Source: Orobanche coerulescens (lineage: Eukaryota > Streptophyta > Magnoliopsida > Lamiales > Orobanchaceae). From it: a DNA stretch of 64,000 nt. Numbering within the stretch: the stretch's first letter is position 1; every line of letters starts with the position of its first letter. The stretch is from assembly GCA_033398695.1 (NCBI GenBank), contig CM065816.1, positions 130,917,358 through 130,981,357 of the forward strand, read 5' to 3'. Made by a program: the position numbers and the translations under genes. Below are positions 35,695 to 46,561 of this stretch, piece after piece. The notes beneath the pieces are model-generated. The model was not told the DNA's origin. It did no database searches and saw nothing but the letters and a program-made list of their open reading frames with translations.

Positions 35695-36330
35695 GCCGAC
35701 CTATATCTTGGACGTCGGCTAAAGTATATTATTTCTTTTTTAAAAAAAAGGGTTTCGCCGCCGCCCTTGATGTTGGTCGTCGGCTAAACCATTACATTAT
35801 TATTTTTTTCGGAAAGAGTTTAGCCGACGACCTATATCGTCGGCTAAAGTATATTATATTTTTTTAAAAGTTTTTAGTCGACGATCTAGATCTAGATCGT
35901 CGGCTAAACCCTTACAATATTATTTTTCGGAAGGAGTTTAGCGACGACCTAGATCTAGGTCGTCGGCTAAAGTAAATTATTTTTTTTTTAAAAAGGGTTT
36001 AGCCGACGACCTAGATCTAGGTGGGCGGCTAAACCAATACATTATTATTTTTTTTTACGGAAGGAGTTTAGCCGACGACCTAGATCTAGGTCGTCACAAA
36101 GTATATTATTTTTTTCTTTTCGGCTAAACGTTATGACGGTCGTCGGATAAATCTCTTTAATATAGCCGACGACTATTTCGAGCTTTAGCCGAAGACCTCC
36201 ACCAAGTCGTCGGCTAAAACCCTTTAGCCGACGGTATTTTGAGTCGTCGGCTAAAGTGCGAAGTTTAGCCGACGACACTTTATAGTCGTCAGCCGTTTTT
36301 TTTCGGGTCGTCGGCTAAAGTACTTTTTTT
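35695..36330. repeat. CACTA-1 right subterminal repeats
   Basis: A dense array of TTTAGCCGACGAC and GTCGTCGGCTAAA repeats often pairs around CTAGATCTAG palindromes (35885-36100), giving potential hairpins. The preceding 35332-35694 is AT-rich leader without a gene. Confidence 0.9.
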
Positions 36331-36340
36331 GGTAGTGCAA

Positions 36341-36951
36341 CTCAAGATCCAACAAGTGTCGGTGTGTGGGGGCCAGGGGAGATTCGTGAGAGGTTCCGCG
36401 TGAACCTGGACAATTTTCCAGCTAAGCAAGTCAACGTACTTAACGTACGCTAAAGGGATTTTTTAACGTACGCTAAAGTCCTAGATATTACGTACGTAAG
36501 GCCTGTATGGTAACGTACGTAAGCCAATACCAGAAACAGGTCAGTGAGCTCTAGCCAGGCGTTAACGTACGCTAATGTTCGAGTATAGCGTACGCTAATA
36601 CTATTACGTACGTAGTGGCCATTGGGTAATGTACGTAATGGTTTAAAATTCTATTTATAGACATCGACCCCATTTCATTTCTCATCCTTCCTTTGGCCGA
36701 TTTTCGTGTTCTGGAGATTTTTCAACATCATATACCTCTCATATCATCATCCTAGCTCGAGTTTGAAGATCATAGACCATTGGGGATTGGTGTTCAAGTT
36801 CTCGGTGTTGAGTTTCTTCAAGTTTCTCCTTGTTCTTCACTATTTTGAGGTCGGTGATTCTTCACCAACTTGATTATCAAGTCAGTTATATTTGTGGGTA
36901 GTCGAACATCATGATTTTAAAAGAGTAAGTTCAGTTATGCTTCGGTTCTCC
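36341..36951 (+). repeat. Chromovirus 5' LTR, piece 2
   Basis: It continues the LTR from the CAA duplication of CACTA-1 to the TCC duplication of CACTA-2 and aligns with 50192-50833. It contains TACGTA-type palindromes (36425-36645) and a TATA box at 36651-36660 (CTATTTATAG). Confidence 0.92.
36651..36660 (+). promoter_or_regulatory. TATA box of chromovirus 5' LTR
   Basis: CTATTTATAG lies just after the TACGTA-palindrome cluster and before a CATTTCATTTCTC pyrimidine-rich start-site region. It is conserved at 50496-50505 in the 3' LTR. Confidence 0.55.
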
Positions 36952-36969
36952 CACTACGCCATAGATGGC

Positions 36970-37330
36970 CTACGACAACTCCTACAAAATGTTGCAAGAA
37001 GCAAAAAAAAACGTTGCTGTAGACAAGAAAATCAAAACAGCAACACTTTTTTGGTGTTGTACTTATCACCGCTGTCGTAGGTCCCTATAGCAACACTTAT
37101 GTCACCTACTGCAACACCACTCCTTTTGTTACCGTAAGACTGCAAGGCATCGTTAAATATAGTCTACAGCAACATTAAACAAGTGTTGCAGCAGAGGTCA
37201 ATTTTATGTAAAAGCTGTGGCCCACAAATGGGCCCATATGTGGGGTCCGATGTGGTCCCCAACTGTGGGCCCCATACTTGTTAGGGATCCTGTTGCAACA
37301 CCTTTTTAGTAAGCAACTGCAACACATGTA
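36970..37330. repeat. CACTA-2 left subterminal repeats
   Basis: There are repeated GCAACAC/GTGTTGC words (for example TGTTGCAGCAG, CTGCAACACC) and a duplicated GTGGGGTCCGATGTGG-like stretch. The same words reappear at 43480-43650. Confidence 0.8.
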
Positions 37331-37519
37331 CCACTTACTGCAACACTTTCACAAAAAAATTGATATGAAATATTTGTTTATATTAATTACCAATCCATTA
37401 CAATTCAAAAACCATCCTTTCAAACTACAACCATACCATCCATGAAATAGGAGTACTTAAAAAACAGCTTAAATACAACGACCAAAAGCCATGAAATACA
37501 ATACTTAAAAAACAAAAAA

Positions 37520-37760
37520 TCTAAGATGTAGCATCTCCTCCGGTAACAGGAGTGCCGTTGTCGTTATCAGTTGATATTGTGGGACAAAGTTCCACCAAAT
37601 TGATGTTCATGCTTGAGTTTACTTCTCCTAATTTCTTAAGCACCCAAGTTAGGTTCTCCTGCACTTTCTTATTCACCTGTCTACTTCTTCTTGGACCTTC
37701 TTCTCCACCTTTTCTTCCATTTCGTCAACAACTTCTTGCCTGATTTTGGTCTATCAAGTT
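37520..37760 (-). pseudogene. tnp1-like C-terminal remnant of CACTA-2
   Basis: On the minus strand a frame reads EEKVEKKVQEEVDR, then WVLKKLGEVNSSMN and DNDNGTPVTGG, broken once by a stop or frameshift. Plant Ptta/En/Spm transposases end with such a glutamate-rich helix followed by W-LKKLGE. It is the only transposase-related sequence in this element. Confidence 0.55.
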
Positions 37761-38325
37761 ACTGATCTGCGAGTTTGTCGTGCCAGAAGTGGAGCATTTG
37801 TCAGACTTTACACATCTGATTCTTTGGACTGAACACAAAATTACAAACATAACGTATAATAATGTCAAGACTATGGCTCAAACAAACAAGACTACGATCC
37901 AAAAAGAAAACTCGGATTAATTACATTAATTACTTTAAGTCAAACTATCACATTAATTACATTATCTTAAGTACACAACAAGATTATTACCACAAAAACC
38001 TCAAATCAAATTGATTTTTATTAGTCCACAAGAATAGAACAAGATCAACTCCACTCTGCAGATCAACAAGCACAACCAGTATTCCGCGGCAAGCGGATCA
38101 ATAAACGATGACACAACTCAACAATCAACGAATAAATAACAATGACAATCACAAAGAAAAAGCCGCGGCCAGCAGGAACAATAAAACAGTAAATAGCGAA
38201 GGGTCAAGCAGTTATACCTGAGTGAAAATATCAGGTAAGACAGATAGCAAATGCAACTAAGACGCACAAATATATATGTGTGTGTGTGTATGTATATATA
38301 TATATATATATATTTACGGGCAAGT
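37761..38325. other. AT-rich interior of CACTA-2, no gene
   Basis: No coding frame is supported. A (TG)n(TA)n microsatellite is at 38274-38313. Confidence 0.6.
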
Positions 38326-38742
38326 CTTCATGTGGTTTCAGAAGTTTGTTTTCAGAAGCACTCGGATCCCAATCAAGTTCACGCTCTTCAGCGATTTCCT
38401 TTAGTAGTTTCAGTTTAACATCAGGGGCAGGAGCCCGAATGGACAGAAGCTCGATCAACTGCAATTTCAATATTTTCAAGTTTTAGAATCAATGTAAAAA
38501 ATAGATAAAATAAACAAAAGACTGTCATAGTATCGGTAAAAAATGACGTGAGGGAACAATTTGTATGACCTTCCGATTGACACCAAATTCAGGCATAAGC
38601 TCAGTTGCAGCAGTGACAAACTCTTTACTGTATTTACTATCAAACAGCATTTTCACCCGTTGCAACTCTGGAAGATCAGCACACCTTGGTGCAGCAAAGC
38701 ATACACTCGAAATAGCTTCTTTCAGGTCCAGAGGGCAATCCC
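38326..38742 (-). pseudogene. IST1: Captured IST1-like gene fragment (two exons)
   Basis: Exon 1 (38742-38570) reads DCPLDLKEAISSVCFAAPRC, then ADLPELQRVKMLFDSKYSKE and FVTAATELMPEFGVNRK. Exon 2 (38460-38326) reads LIELLSIRAPAPDVKLKLLK and EIAEERELDWDPSASE. Both match consecutive parts of the conserved domain of plant IST1 proteins, which regulate Vps4 in ESCRT-dependent endosomal sorting. The intron has an AG acceptor at 38461 and a GT donor at 38569. The first part of the IST1 domain and the whole C-terminal half are missing. One residue block at the junction (NRKVIQ) is intact, so the piece was captured from genomic DNA with its intron. Confidence 0.88.
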
Positions 38743-38989
38743 TAAAAAAAGTGTACTTATGACAAATCAACCTTCAAAAACCGTGTATACTGTATTTTAA
38801 GAAGAAATGTGAGAGGATCAATATGGTCCTCAACGGAGTAATTAAAAAAAGATGCAAAATAGGGAAAAGGAAATATGTAACCAAGCTATGGAGAAGAAAT
38901 TTTCCCGAATATAGGCTTTCCATTCCATGATTATATTCCCTCCCTCCAACACTCCAACCAAAGAAGGAAAAGCAAACAAACAAACATTT

Positions 38990-40049
38990 ACCACAAATAT
39001 TTGTCAATATTATCATGTCATTTAAGTTAACATCAGTAATTGTGCGAACCAAGTCCGGAATCCAAGGAGTACCAATTAGAAGTATCTGCAAATTAGCCAA
39101 ATAAAATGTAAACTCATAACAGTAACACATACAAGATATCTAAGAACAAAAAGAAGGAAAAAAAGGGCACCTTCTCATCATTTTCATTCTTGTGACACCT
39201 CCCACTGTTCTCAACCAAAGCAACCGGAAGAGCAAAATTCTAAGAACAGCAACTTAGGAGAACATATAATACTTAAGAGCTGACAGCAATGGAAAAGCAA
39301 GAGTACTCCATGTCCAATTCAGAGCAAACGTTGATACAAGAAAAGTATTAAGGGATGATTACAAAGCTACCCGAGGTACGTGGTATATTTACAGGAAAAA
39401 AGAACAACCAACTTTAGAAATTACGATGAAACACTCTTGAAGGTTGATTCGGCTTACATTTTGCCCCAAACAAACAAGATTTGCTGACTTCATTTTACAA
39501 TGACACCCTGAACTTTTCAAAATGTTACAAATAGCTCCAACTTTACAGTTGAGCTATTTGCAATACCTGAGAAAAGTGAGGGATGTACACGTAAAACAAA
39601 AGACGAAAATATGGGGTTATTTGTAATATTTTGAAAGGTTGAGTGATGTAACTGTAGAGAGAATACTCGATGTCAGCAATAATAAGCTTCATTAATGGCA
39701 AGTGCAAAATGTAAAACGTATAAAACCTCAAGGTTGGTATTTTGTAATTTTCAGGCTGTTTTTTTCCGATCAAACTTCAAAGTATAGTTTTTGTAGTTAT
39801 CCTATAATTATATTAAAACTGTTAACTGGATTTGCCTGAACAAAGAGCAGAAAAAATAAAGGGGTATACAGTGGGATGTACCCGAAGTTCCTTGTTGCTT
39901 ATCCCAGCTCCTGCTCGGACGTATTTCAAAAGAGATTCGGATCTTTTGGAAAAGAATTCTTCATAACTCAATCCATCCGGAGGAGAGAGGTGAGCATGTG
40001 TAAGGACAACCATGGCTTTATGCCATATCTCTTTGCCAAAACTACTAGT
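38990..40049 (-). pseudogene. TOC34: Captured TOC34-type GTPase gene fragment (three exons)
   Basis: Three minus-strand exons match consecutive parts of the plastid outer-envelope protein import GTPase TOC34/TOC33. Exon a (about 40049-39882) reads FGKEIWHKAMVVLTHAHLSP, then PDGLSYEEFFSKRSE. Exon b (39239-39171) reads NFALPVALVENSGRCHKNEN. Exon c (39087-38990) reads GTPWIPDLVRTITDVNLND. GT-AG borders are visible for exons b and c and for the donor of exon a. The GTP-binding P-loop exons and the membrane anchor are absent, so no working receptor could be made. The nearest alternative, TOC159, lacks the FFSKRSE and ENSGRCHKN wording. Confidence 0.9.
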
Positions 40050-41285
40050 AATAACTTAATATGTCATTAAATTTGATCATTCCTCAAAAACTCACACACT
40101 TCATACAAAAGATCCAAGAAAATGAGAACAGATATCAGCAAAATGTGTAGAAATCATTAAGCTTTTGAAACACAACACAGAAAACAAAAAAGTTTTACTT
40201 AAATTCACATACGCCCAACCGAAATTACTTGTCAACAAAGTACTCATTTTAAAAAGAGATCGTAGCACTAATGCTTCTGAAAAGTAGACCAAGTCTTGAA
40301 CAACTTTTATATCACAAAATTAGATTTAATACAGAGGGCTTACTGCAAGACTCAAGAATTGGAACTGAATTATAGATGGTCATATGCTATTAAGCCAAAA
40401 TAGACATGAAATGACTGCATAAAATCGATTATCCCAATCCAAATGCACTTGTAAACAAGAAATAGATAACTCAAAGTTTTTACGGGTATGCAAACAGAAA
40501 ACAACAAACCTAAACCGAAGACATGAATCCGATAATCCAAGTGTACAGTAATCATAAAAGAACAAAATAAATTAAAACGACGGAATACCTGTCAGTAACC
40601 ATGTCAAGAACAGCTCCGAATGTTGAAACTGAGTTAGATAAAAGGTTATGTTTGGTAAGTTATTTCGGATACAGTAATCAAGCTCGACTAATCCGATTCC
40701 ATCAACCAACAATCAACATTTTGTGAACAAAAACCTTCACAGGCACCTTTCCATTTTCCAAAATCTTCCATATCGAATTTCAATTAATTAACCAAAAAGT
40801 TAACCGGTGTTCCTAATTCGCACAGTTACTACTAAAATGGCAAAGCAAATAATAAATCCCAACCATCCAACGCATCAAATACAAAGCTGGAAATAACAGA
40901 ACCCCCATATCAGATTAAAACCCTCACTTGATCCAAGACAATAAGAAAGAAAAACGAAAAAAAATTGTAGATTCCAACCTAACAACACCGCAGGACCCGC
41001 ACAGATCTCCAGAAAGAGACCGCTGACCGCCGTGGAAACAGACACCTCCGCCGATTCCCGGGGAAAAACCACCGGAGGGGGACGAGAAAAACGACCAAAT
41101 TAAAGTAACGAGCAATCTGCATATTGAAGGGTCAAACAAAAAATACGCAAGCCCCTTTCATTTAATAAATCACAATTAAAAAGGCATATTGCAACAGGAA
41201 CCAATTACTTATGTTCACAACTTAAGATGGCATATAAGATCACAAGAGAGAATTTTAAGTACAAACTAGAGAATGAATATAATAC
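40050..41285 (-). other. Intron-like and leader-like DNA in CACTA-2
   Basis: This is AT-rich without a supported exon except a GC-richer island at 40985-41105. On the minus strand that island looks like plant 5' leader sequence (CCGGTGGTTTTTCCCC, GGAATCGGCGGAGG). It could be the start of another captured gene, but no coding match is seen. Confidence 0.3.
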
Positions 41286-41645
41286 CTTCTTCTCATTTGA
41301 GTGTTGCACAACTTCCAGCATTGCATCTATATTCACAGTTGCATGTATTGACTGTAGATATGGAAGGTATAGAAAAATATTCCGTTAATATACCATTTCG
41401 TGTATAAATGAACATTGATTGCTAATTAATATATGACAAAGAAACAATTAAGTATCGTCAACTGTTGACGAATCAATACTGATAAGTATACCAAGAAAAT
41501 GAATAATCACCTTCAAGGATTTCACTTCACTCAAAGAGGCAAGGATATCCATTTCTCTCTTTGAGTCCTCAGTTTTATTCTCCAGTGACTTCATGGCATC
41601 TCCCATGTCCTCAGCAGTCATCTTCTTCTTTTCTTCCTCCATTTC
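41286..41645 (-). pseudogene. YJU2: Captured YJU2/CWC16 splicing factor fragment (two exons)
   Basis: Exon a (41645-41511, 135 bases) reads EMEEEKKKMTAEDMGDAMKS, then LENKTEDSKREMDILASLSE and VKSLK. Exon b (41351-41286, 66 bases) reads SIHATVNIDAMLEVVQHSNE. These are adjacent parts of the C-terminal region of the plant homologue of Yju2/CCDC94, a step-one splicing factor of the spliceosome. AG acceptors precede both exons, GT donors follow both, and both lengths are multiples of three. The N-terminal zinc-binding region and the tail are missing. Confidence 0.88.
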
Positions 41646-42406
41646 CTGATAATAAAGACAATGTACAGAAAATTATGCAGATCCGTTATAACTCTACAGA
41701 AACCAGATGATGGCAATATCTCGGCTCAATAATAGCTAACCTCATCCCGTGCCCGCCATGGGTTACACAGGAACAATGGCACAAACTAAATCAGTATACC
41801 AACACAAAGAAGCATAACCAAAATCATCTACGACTAAGAACTAAACAACGCGTTCTTCAAATCAGAACTAACCAAGATCCATGGAATAATTAAGGCTCGT
41901 TGTTAAGATCAACACCAACTACACGAGCTCGTGATCATGAAAATGGTACAAAACTTGCTATAATGTACAATCTCATCCAAAATTTCCTAGAATTGAAACA
42001 TTCAGTAATATTTCAATAACAATCACACGAGTTCACCCATTCCAGTTCAAACACGAAAAAAAAAAGAAATATAAATAGTAAACCTTAAACAGATTTCCCT
42101 CTTCTGCAAAGCAATCGAAGACAGGTAAATCCAGAATTATTTTTTCCCCTCCAGATGCGTTTTACTATCCATCATGTTCAAATATCAACAAATATGACCA
42201 AAATCACCAAAATCCCAAACACGAATAGCAAAAGTGGAGTCGAACCATCACAAATTTCTTTTCAAAATTTCAGTAAGACCATCTCTAACTGAAAACCATC
42301 TATAAAACCAGAAATCCCATGGGACTCCTTTTAACCTTGCACGATAAGAACTGAAATTCAATCGAGATAAAAACCCACCTCCTCAATCGGCTTTAATTAG
42401 CAAATC
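41646..42406. other. Non-coding interior of CACTA-2
   Basis: AT-rich, probably intron or flank of the captured segments. No exon is recognised. Confidence 0.4.
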
Positions 42407-42770
42407 TCACCATAAATCTGACACCAGAACATTCTCTAACCTCCGTTTGGCCGGAAATATCACCCTAAACTCCGATTCTGAATCTCGATTCCATCCTAAT
42501 TCCGAACTCCACATTGAAATCTTGTGCAGTGCTTCGAACTGCCGCGTCGGTGTGTGGGCATTTTCGGGAGAATCGAAGGGGAAAGGGAGGGCAAGCAAAT
42601 TTGTTTTGTGTGTGTGATTTTGAGAGGAATTGCAGAGAAAAAGAAGACGGATGGATGGAGAGGCGGATGTGAAGAAGAAAGAGGGAGAGAGAAAGGGTGA
42701 AAGAGAGAGGAGTGTTAAAAAGACGAGTTGAGAGAGGTAGATGAGATGGGAGAGAGACGACTTCCAAAAG
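42407..42770 (-). promoter_or_regulatory. 5'-leader-like segment upstream of the captured exons
   Basis: On the minus strand 42770-42600 is strongly pyrimidine-rich (CTCTCTTTCACCC, TCTCTCCCTCTTTC) and runs into a 130-codon open stretch without recognised motifs. The composition is that of a plant gene leader and first exon. It lies upstream of all three captured fragments and could drive a chimeric transcript. This is inference. Confidence 0.3.
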
Positions 42771-43479
42771 ACGAAAATACCAAAATCCTTCGAGATAGTA
42801 TAAAAAAAGAAAAATATATTCACACCGGTTACAAAGAAAACCGATGTAAAACCCGAAAAATCAAAATAAAATTCACATCGGTTTCTGAAGTTGAAAATAT
42901 TTATTCCGGGTCAAAACACATATACTTCGCTTTTGTAAAAATATTCTGATAAAAAATAAAATTTCACACTGTTAACTTCATTAATTATCAAATTAGTGAA
43001 CTCTTTGTATCTTAAAATTCTCAACTAGTTTCTGGTTTTGGTATGATACCATTTACTGAAGTCTACGTGGGTGCTTTACTTCAGCAAATTGAAAAGTGAA
43101 GTTGTTTTTTGTTTTTTTTACTTCACTAATATACATAATTGAAGTAAATTGTACCGAACTCTTTGATGTTTATTCTACTAGTGAAATGAAATAAATCAGT
43201 AAAAAAATTAATACCATCAAAATTTCAATTTAAAAATTCCAGGATATTACACATAATTATTGACACCTTTTATTATATCCAGATAATTATTTTAAATTAT
43301 TATTTTTAATTTTATAAATATTATAGTTTTTTAATTTGTTCATATCAAATCTGATTAAAAAGTATTACTTCTGAATAAATGTCATACTCTATTTCGATCA
43401 AAATTAATTAGTTTTCAAGTAAAAGATTATTTAATTTTAATTTTACATAAAAAAATATGAAGTTTTTTTTAAATAGTAC
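42771..43479. other. AT-rich DNA in CACTA-2
   Basis: No gene. Bases 42822-42890 contain ACCGATGTAAAA and ACATCGGTTT words like those of the mini-CACTA at 28601, suggesting a small nested or related CACTA remnant. Confidence 0.35.
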
Positions 43480-43668
43480 ATCTACGGCAACACTGTGTCA
43501 TAAAATGTTATAGCATGTAACACTTTGCTACTAAGGCAACACTTTGTAAACATATACAGCAACATCAAAAAAGCAATGTTGCAGCAGGTAAAATTTTTAG
43601 AGCTACTACAACATTTTTGAGCGCAACACTAACAAAATCCGTTGACGTAGGTCATCTATGGCGTAATG
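43480..43668. repeat. CACTA-2 right subterminal repeats and end
   Basis: Repeated GGCAACACT, AATGTTGCAGCAG and GAGCGCAACAC mirror the words at 36970-37330. It ends CATCTATGGCGTAATG. Confidence 0.85.
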
Positions 43669-43671
43669 TCC

Positions 43672-45084
43672 TTTGTTGTTAAACATGTTGATCGAACCTA
43701 TTAGTGATTAGACTCTTCATATAGCATTCTGAAATTTTGAACCCTATTACAACTAGTCTTCAGAGATTATCTAAATCCTTAGAAATTATTGGTCGAGCAT
43801 TTCATTGGAGAAGTTAATGGATTAATCTTAGAGTTAATTCCTAGAACGAGATGATAATCAAAAGGAACGTAGTGATTTAGTTCTTATGATGATTCGTAGA
43901 ATTGTTTCGATATCTTGTTATGGTAGAATATGACTAGAATCCTTATAAGATGAATTTCATGTCATAATTGAAGTATCCGACCGAAAGATGCGTTAAAGTT
44001 GAATAGTATTCGATGAGATTGTCGTTCGGACGAGTAGCGTAGTTTTGATTCAACAGAATGAATTGGGGCAGATTTAGTTCACTCGCCATGATAGGGTATA
44101 ATATGTATTTTAATGATCCGTTTGATGATTAAAACGATTATCCGGAACCGTTAGTTATACGGTGTTATTGTTCGTTGAAGGTTCGGATTTTGGGGAGTTG
44201 ATCGAGTGAGAATTATTCGAGCGGGTCGAGGCCCATTTGTAGTAGCAAATCCTTATGGCCATTCCTGAGGCAAGTATCATATCTTGATATTGTTATTGTT
44301 GATTATTTTGATCATGTATACTGTTTGTTCATATTGTTAAATAAGATATTATTTTCGTTGAATTGTCATGATATTCGTTATCGATTACTTGTATGTTCAT
44401 GTTGATGGACATAGCAATTTTGCATATATATATATATATGCATAAGTTGTGTTTGTGTATGTTGCGCGATCTATGCTGAGGGGGCTGGATCGGATGTCTA
44501 CCTCGTGTTGGTCCGACGGGATCATCTTGGGATCTATGCTGAGGGCGCTGGATCATTGGACGGGTTTTCCACCTCGTGTTGGTCCGATGGAATCATCTTG
44601 AGATATATGCTGAGGGCGCTAGATCTTTGGAACACCCATGTTGTGTTGATGGAATCATGTGGATTCGCATTGTTGGATTCCGGTAGCGGAAGTCCGTATT
44701 GTGTATTTTTGTTAAGCATTGTTGTTGCATATTCGATTTGTGTATTATGATACTTGTACTAGCATCGTTTTGCTAACCCCTTCGGGGGTGGACATTTGTT
44801 TTGATGTTCAGGTAGCCGAGGTATGGGGAACAGCAACAGTACCGACATGAGGACGAAGGGGCTCAGTGATGTTAATTGTTGTTGCCTTGTCTTTCTGTTT
44901 ATTTTTAGTACTCGAGTACGCATGTCTTATAATAATAGACTCATTTGAACTGTTTGAATTGGTTCTGTATTTTGAACTTTAATGGTACTGTTGTATTATT
45001 TCTACATTTTCAAATTAGCCTTGTAAATTCTTATATAAAGGGTTTACGGTGCTGTAATTATTCCAAATAACTCGGGATGTTACA
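43672..45084 (+). repeat. Chromovirus 5' LTR, piece 3
   Basis: It resumes with TTTGTTGTTAAACATG after the TCC duplication and ends GGGATGTTACA, aligned with 50834-52260. It contains three to four tandem units with GGATCTATGCTGAGGGCGCT and GTGTTGGTCCGACGG (44466-44640). Confidence 0.93.
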
Positions 45085-45089
45085 GAATA

Positions 45090-45104
45090 TGGTATCGGAG
45101 CTAA
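45090..45104 (+). other. Chromovirus primer binding site
   Basis: TGGTATCGGAGCTAA starts five bases after the LTR end and is one base from TGGTATCAGAGC, the site complementary to initiator methionine tRNA used by most chromoviruses. Bases 45105-45328 are untranslated leader. Confidence 0.85.
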
Positions 45105-45328
45105 TATTCATGGATATCTTGGCAGTCGGGTTTAGTTGGGTCTGTTTACGTTATTTGATTTATGGGTCATTTGTAACATCACTGCTCAGCCAGCATCGTC
45201 ATGTAGACTGTAGTTGTAAGTCTCCTAATCTCTTATACTACCGTTTTACTTAATTTCCCTTTTGTGAATATTGACGGACTTTATTGTAGAAAATTTTGCC
45301 CTGGATATTGAGTATTCGTGTTTGCAGT

Positions 45329-46561
45329 ATGTTGAGGGGAGGTCGTGGACGCGGACGTGGTAATGCGAGACAGGAGGATTCAGCAACTACCCCAGAATTA
45401 TCGGCTAGTCGAACCGACTCCCATTCTGGAGGACAACAGGGATCAGCAAATGATAACGCAAATCCTAACATGCCGGGATTACTTCAGCAGGTGGTCGCTC
45501 AGATGACCCAGTTCGCTCAGGTGGTTGACCGCATGCAAACCGCGATGAGCCAGCAGCGCAACGAGGATAATCAGGGAGACAAGTGGCTTACGGAGGTGGT
45601 CAAATTGCACCCACCAAAATTTGACGGTTCAGCCGAGATGCCTACTTGGGATCACTGGCTGAAGGAGTTGGAAAAGATATTTGCGGGGATCAACTGTCCC
45701 GATGACCGAAAGGTTCCTATTGCGCAGTATTTTCTGATTGGGGAGGCTTTTGACTGGTGGGAAGCTGTTCGACCTGAGGACCATAAAGATGACTGGACGG
45801 AATACAGATTAATGATGGAAGCACAATATTGTCCTCGTCCCGTCAGAGAGGCTAGAGTCCTAGAGTTTTTCTCCCCACAGAGTTCGGAGGAATCTGTGAC
45901 AGACATAATCAAGACTTTTAATCACTAGCTGACTTGTGTGCAACACTTGGTCAGGACCGAGGCGGAGAAGATTTTCCATTTCGACATGCGGATGAAATCT
46001 GAGATTCAGCAATATATGTCCGGAATTGAATGTACTACCTTGCGACAGTATTAGGACAAAGAACTGGCCTACAACATGAAAGAGGCAGCGGTGGAGAAAT
46101 CGGCGGAAGCAAAGAAGCAGAAAGTGTCTGGAAACTTCACGGAGAACAAGAGTGGTGGGCCCCGCATGGGCCAGTCTTCATTTCATTCATCCACGAAACC
46201 TCCCTATCCTTCTCGAGGCAGAAAGAAGTTCTGGACGACATCAATAGTTTCGGATTCTTTGAAGAAGTGTTATAAATGTGGTCGAGCAGGGCATGTTCGG
46301 CGTGATTGCTCCGCTCGTTCTGTGACTTGTTTCGAATGTGGGCAAGAAGGGAACCGTGCGAATTTTTGTGGAAATGTGACTAGATCATTTGGTACTCGCA
46401 ATCTAGTACCAGTTCCGAAAGAGACAAGTGTGAACCAGACACAACAAAGTGGTTTTCAGCAGCAGACTGTTGGGAAAAGAGAGGCGTCCAGTGCTGGGTC
46501 TGTTCCTCCACGCCTGTACGAGATGAGGAAGTCAGACGATCAGAACACTGCTGTTGCATGA
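45329..46561 (+). pseudogene. gag: Chromovirus gag with two stops
   Basis: The capsid/nucleocapsid precursor starts at the ATG at 45329 (MLRGGRGRGRGN) after a CAG-ATG context. The Gag core has PPKFDGSAEMPTWDHWLKEL and AQYFLIGEAFDWW. Two CCHC-like knuckles follow near the end: CYKCGRAGHVRRDC and CFECGQEGNRANFC. The second has asparagine in place of the zinc-binding histidine. In-frame TAG codons at 45926 and about 46052 interrupt an otherwise continuous frame, and a TGA at 46559 separates it from protease. In this lineage gag and pol are normally one frame. Confidence 0.9.

Larger units (their letters stand above)
29561..36337 (-). mobile_element. CACTA-1, En/Spm-type DNA transposon
   Basis: The 6777-bp element has ends CACTACCAAAAATCAG and TTTTTTTGGTAGTG and a perfect CAA target duplication (29558-29560, 36338-36340). 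The intact 3' LTR shows the empty site near 50189. Arrays of TTTAGCCGACGAC/GTCGTCGGCTAAA lie at both ends as transposase-binding subterminal repeats. Minus-strand tnp2-like and tnp1-like genes are present but truncated or broken, so the copy is non-autonomous. Confidence 0.93.
36952..43668 (-). mobile_element. CACTA-2 carrying captured host gene fragments
   Basis: The 6717-bp element has a left end CACTACGCCATAGATG and a right end CATCTATGGCGTAATG, with a perfect TCC target duplication (36949-36951, 43669-43671); the empty site is visible near 50831. The right terminus has TAATG instead of TAGTG. The subterminal words are different from CACTA-1 (GCAACAC and relatives). The only transposase trace is a tnp1-like tail at 37520-37760. 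The interior, 38.3-41.7 kb, consists of exon-intron fragments of three unrelated host genes on the minus strand. Confidence 0.93.

Noticed and set aside
38326..41645. A normal host locus with three neighbouring genes
   Set aside because: Each gene lacks essential exons and the whole block lies within CACTA termini and a TCC duplication, inside an LTR.
42407..42823. A 138-codon minus-strand protein gene
   Set aside because: No recognisable motif, low-complexity pyrimidine-rich coding, and composition typical of a 5' leader.
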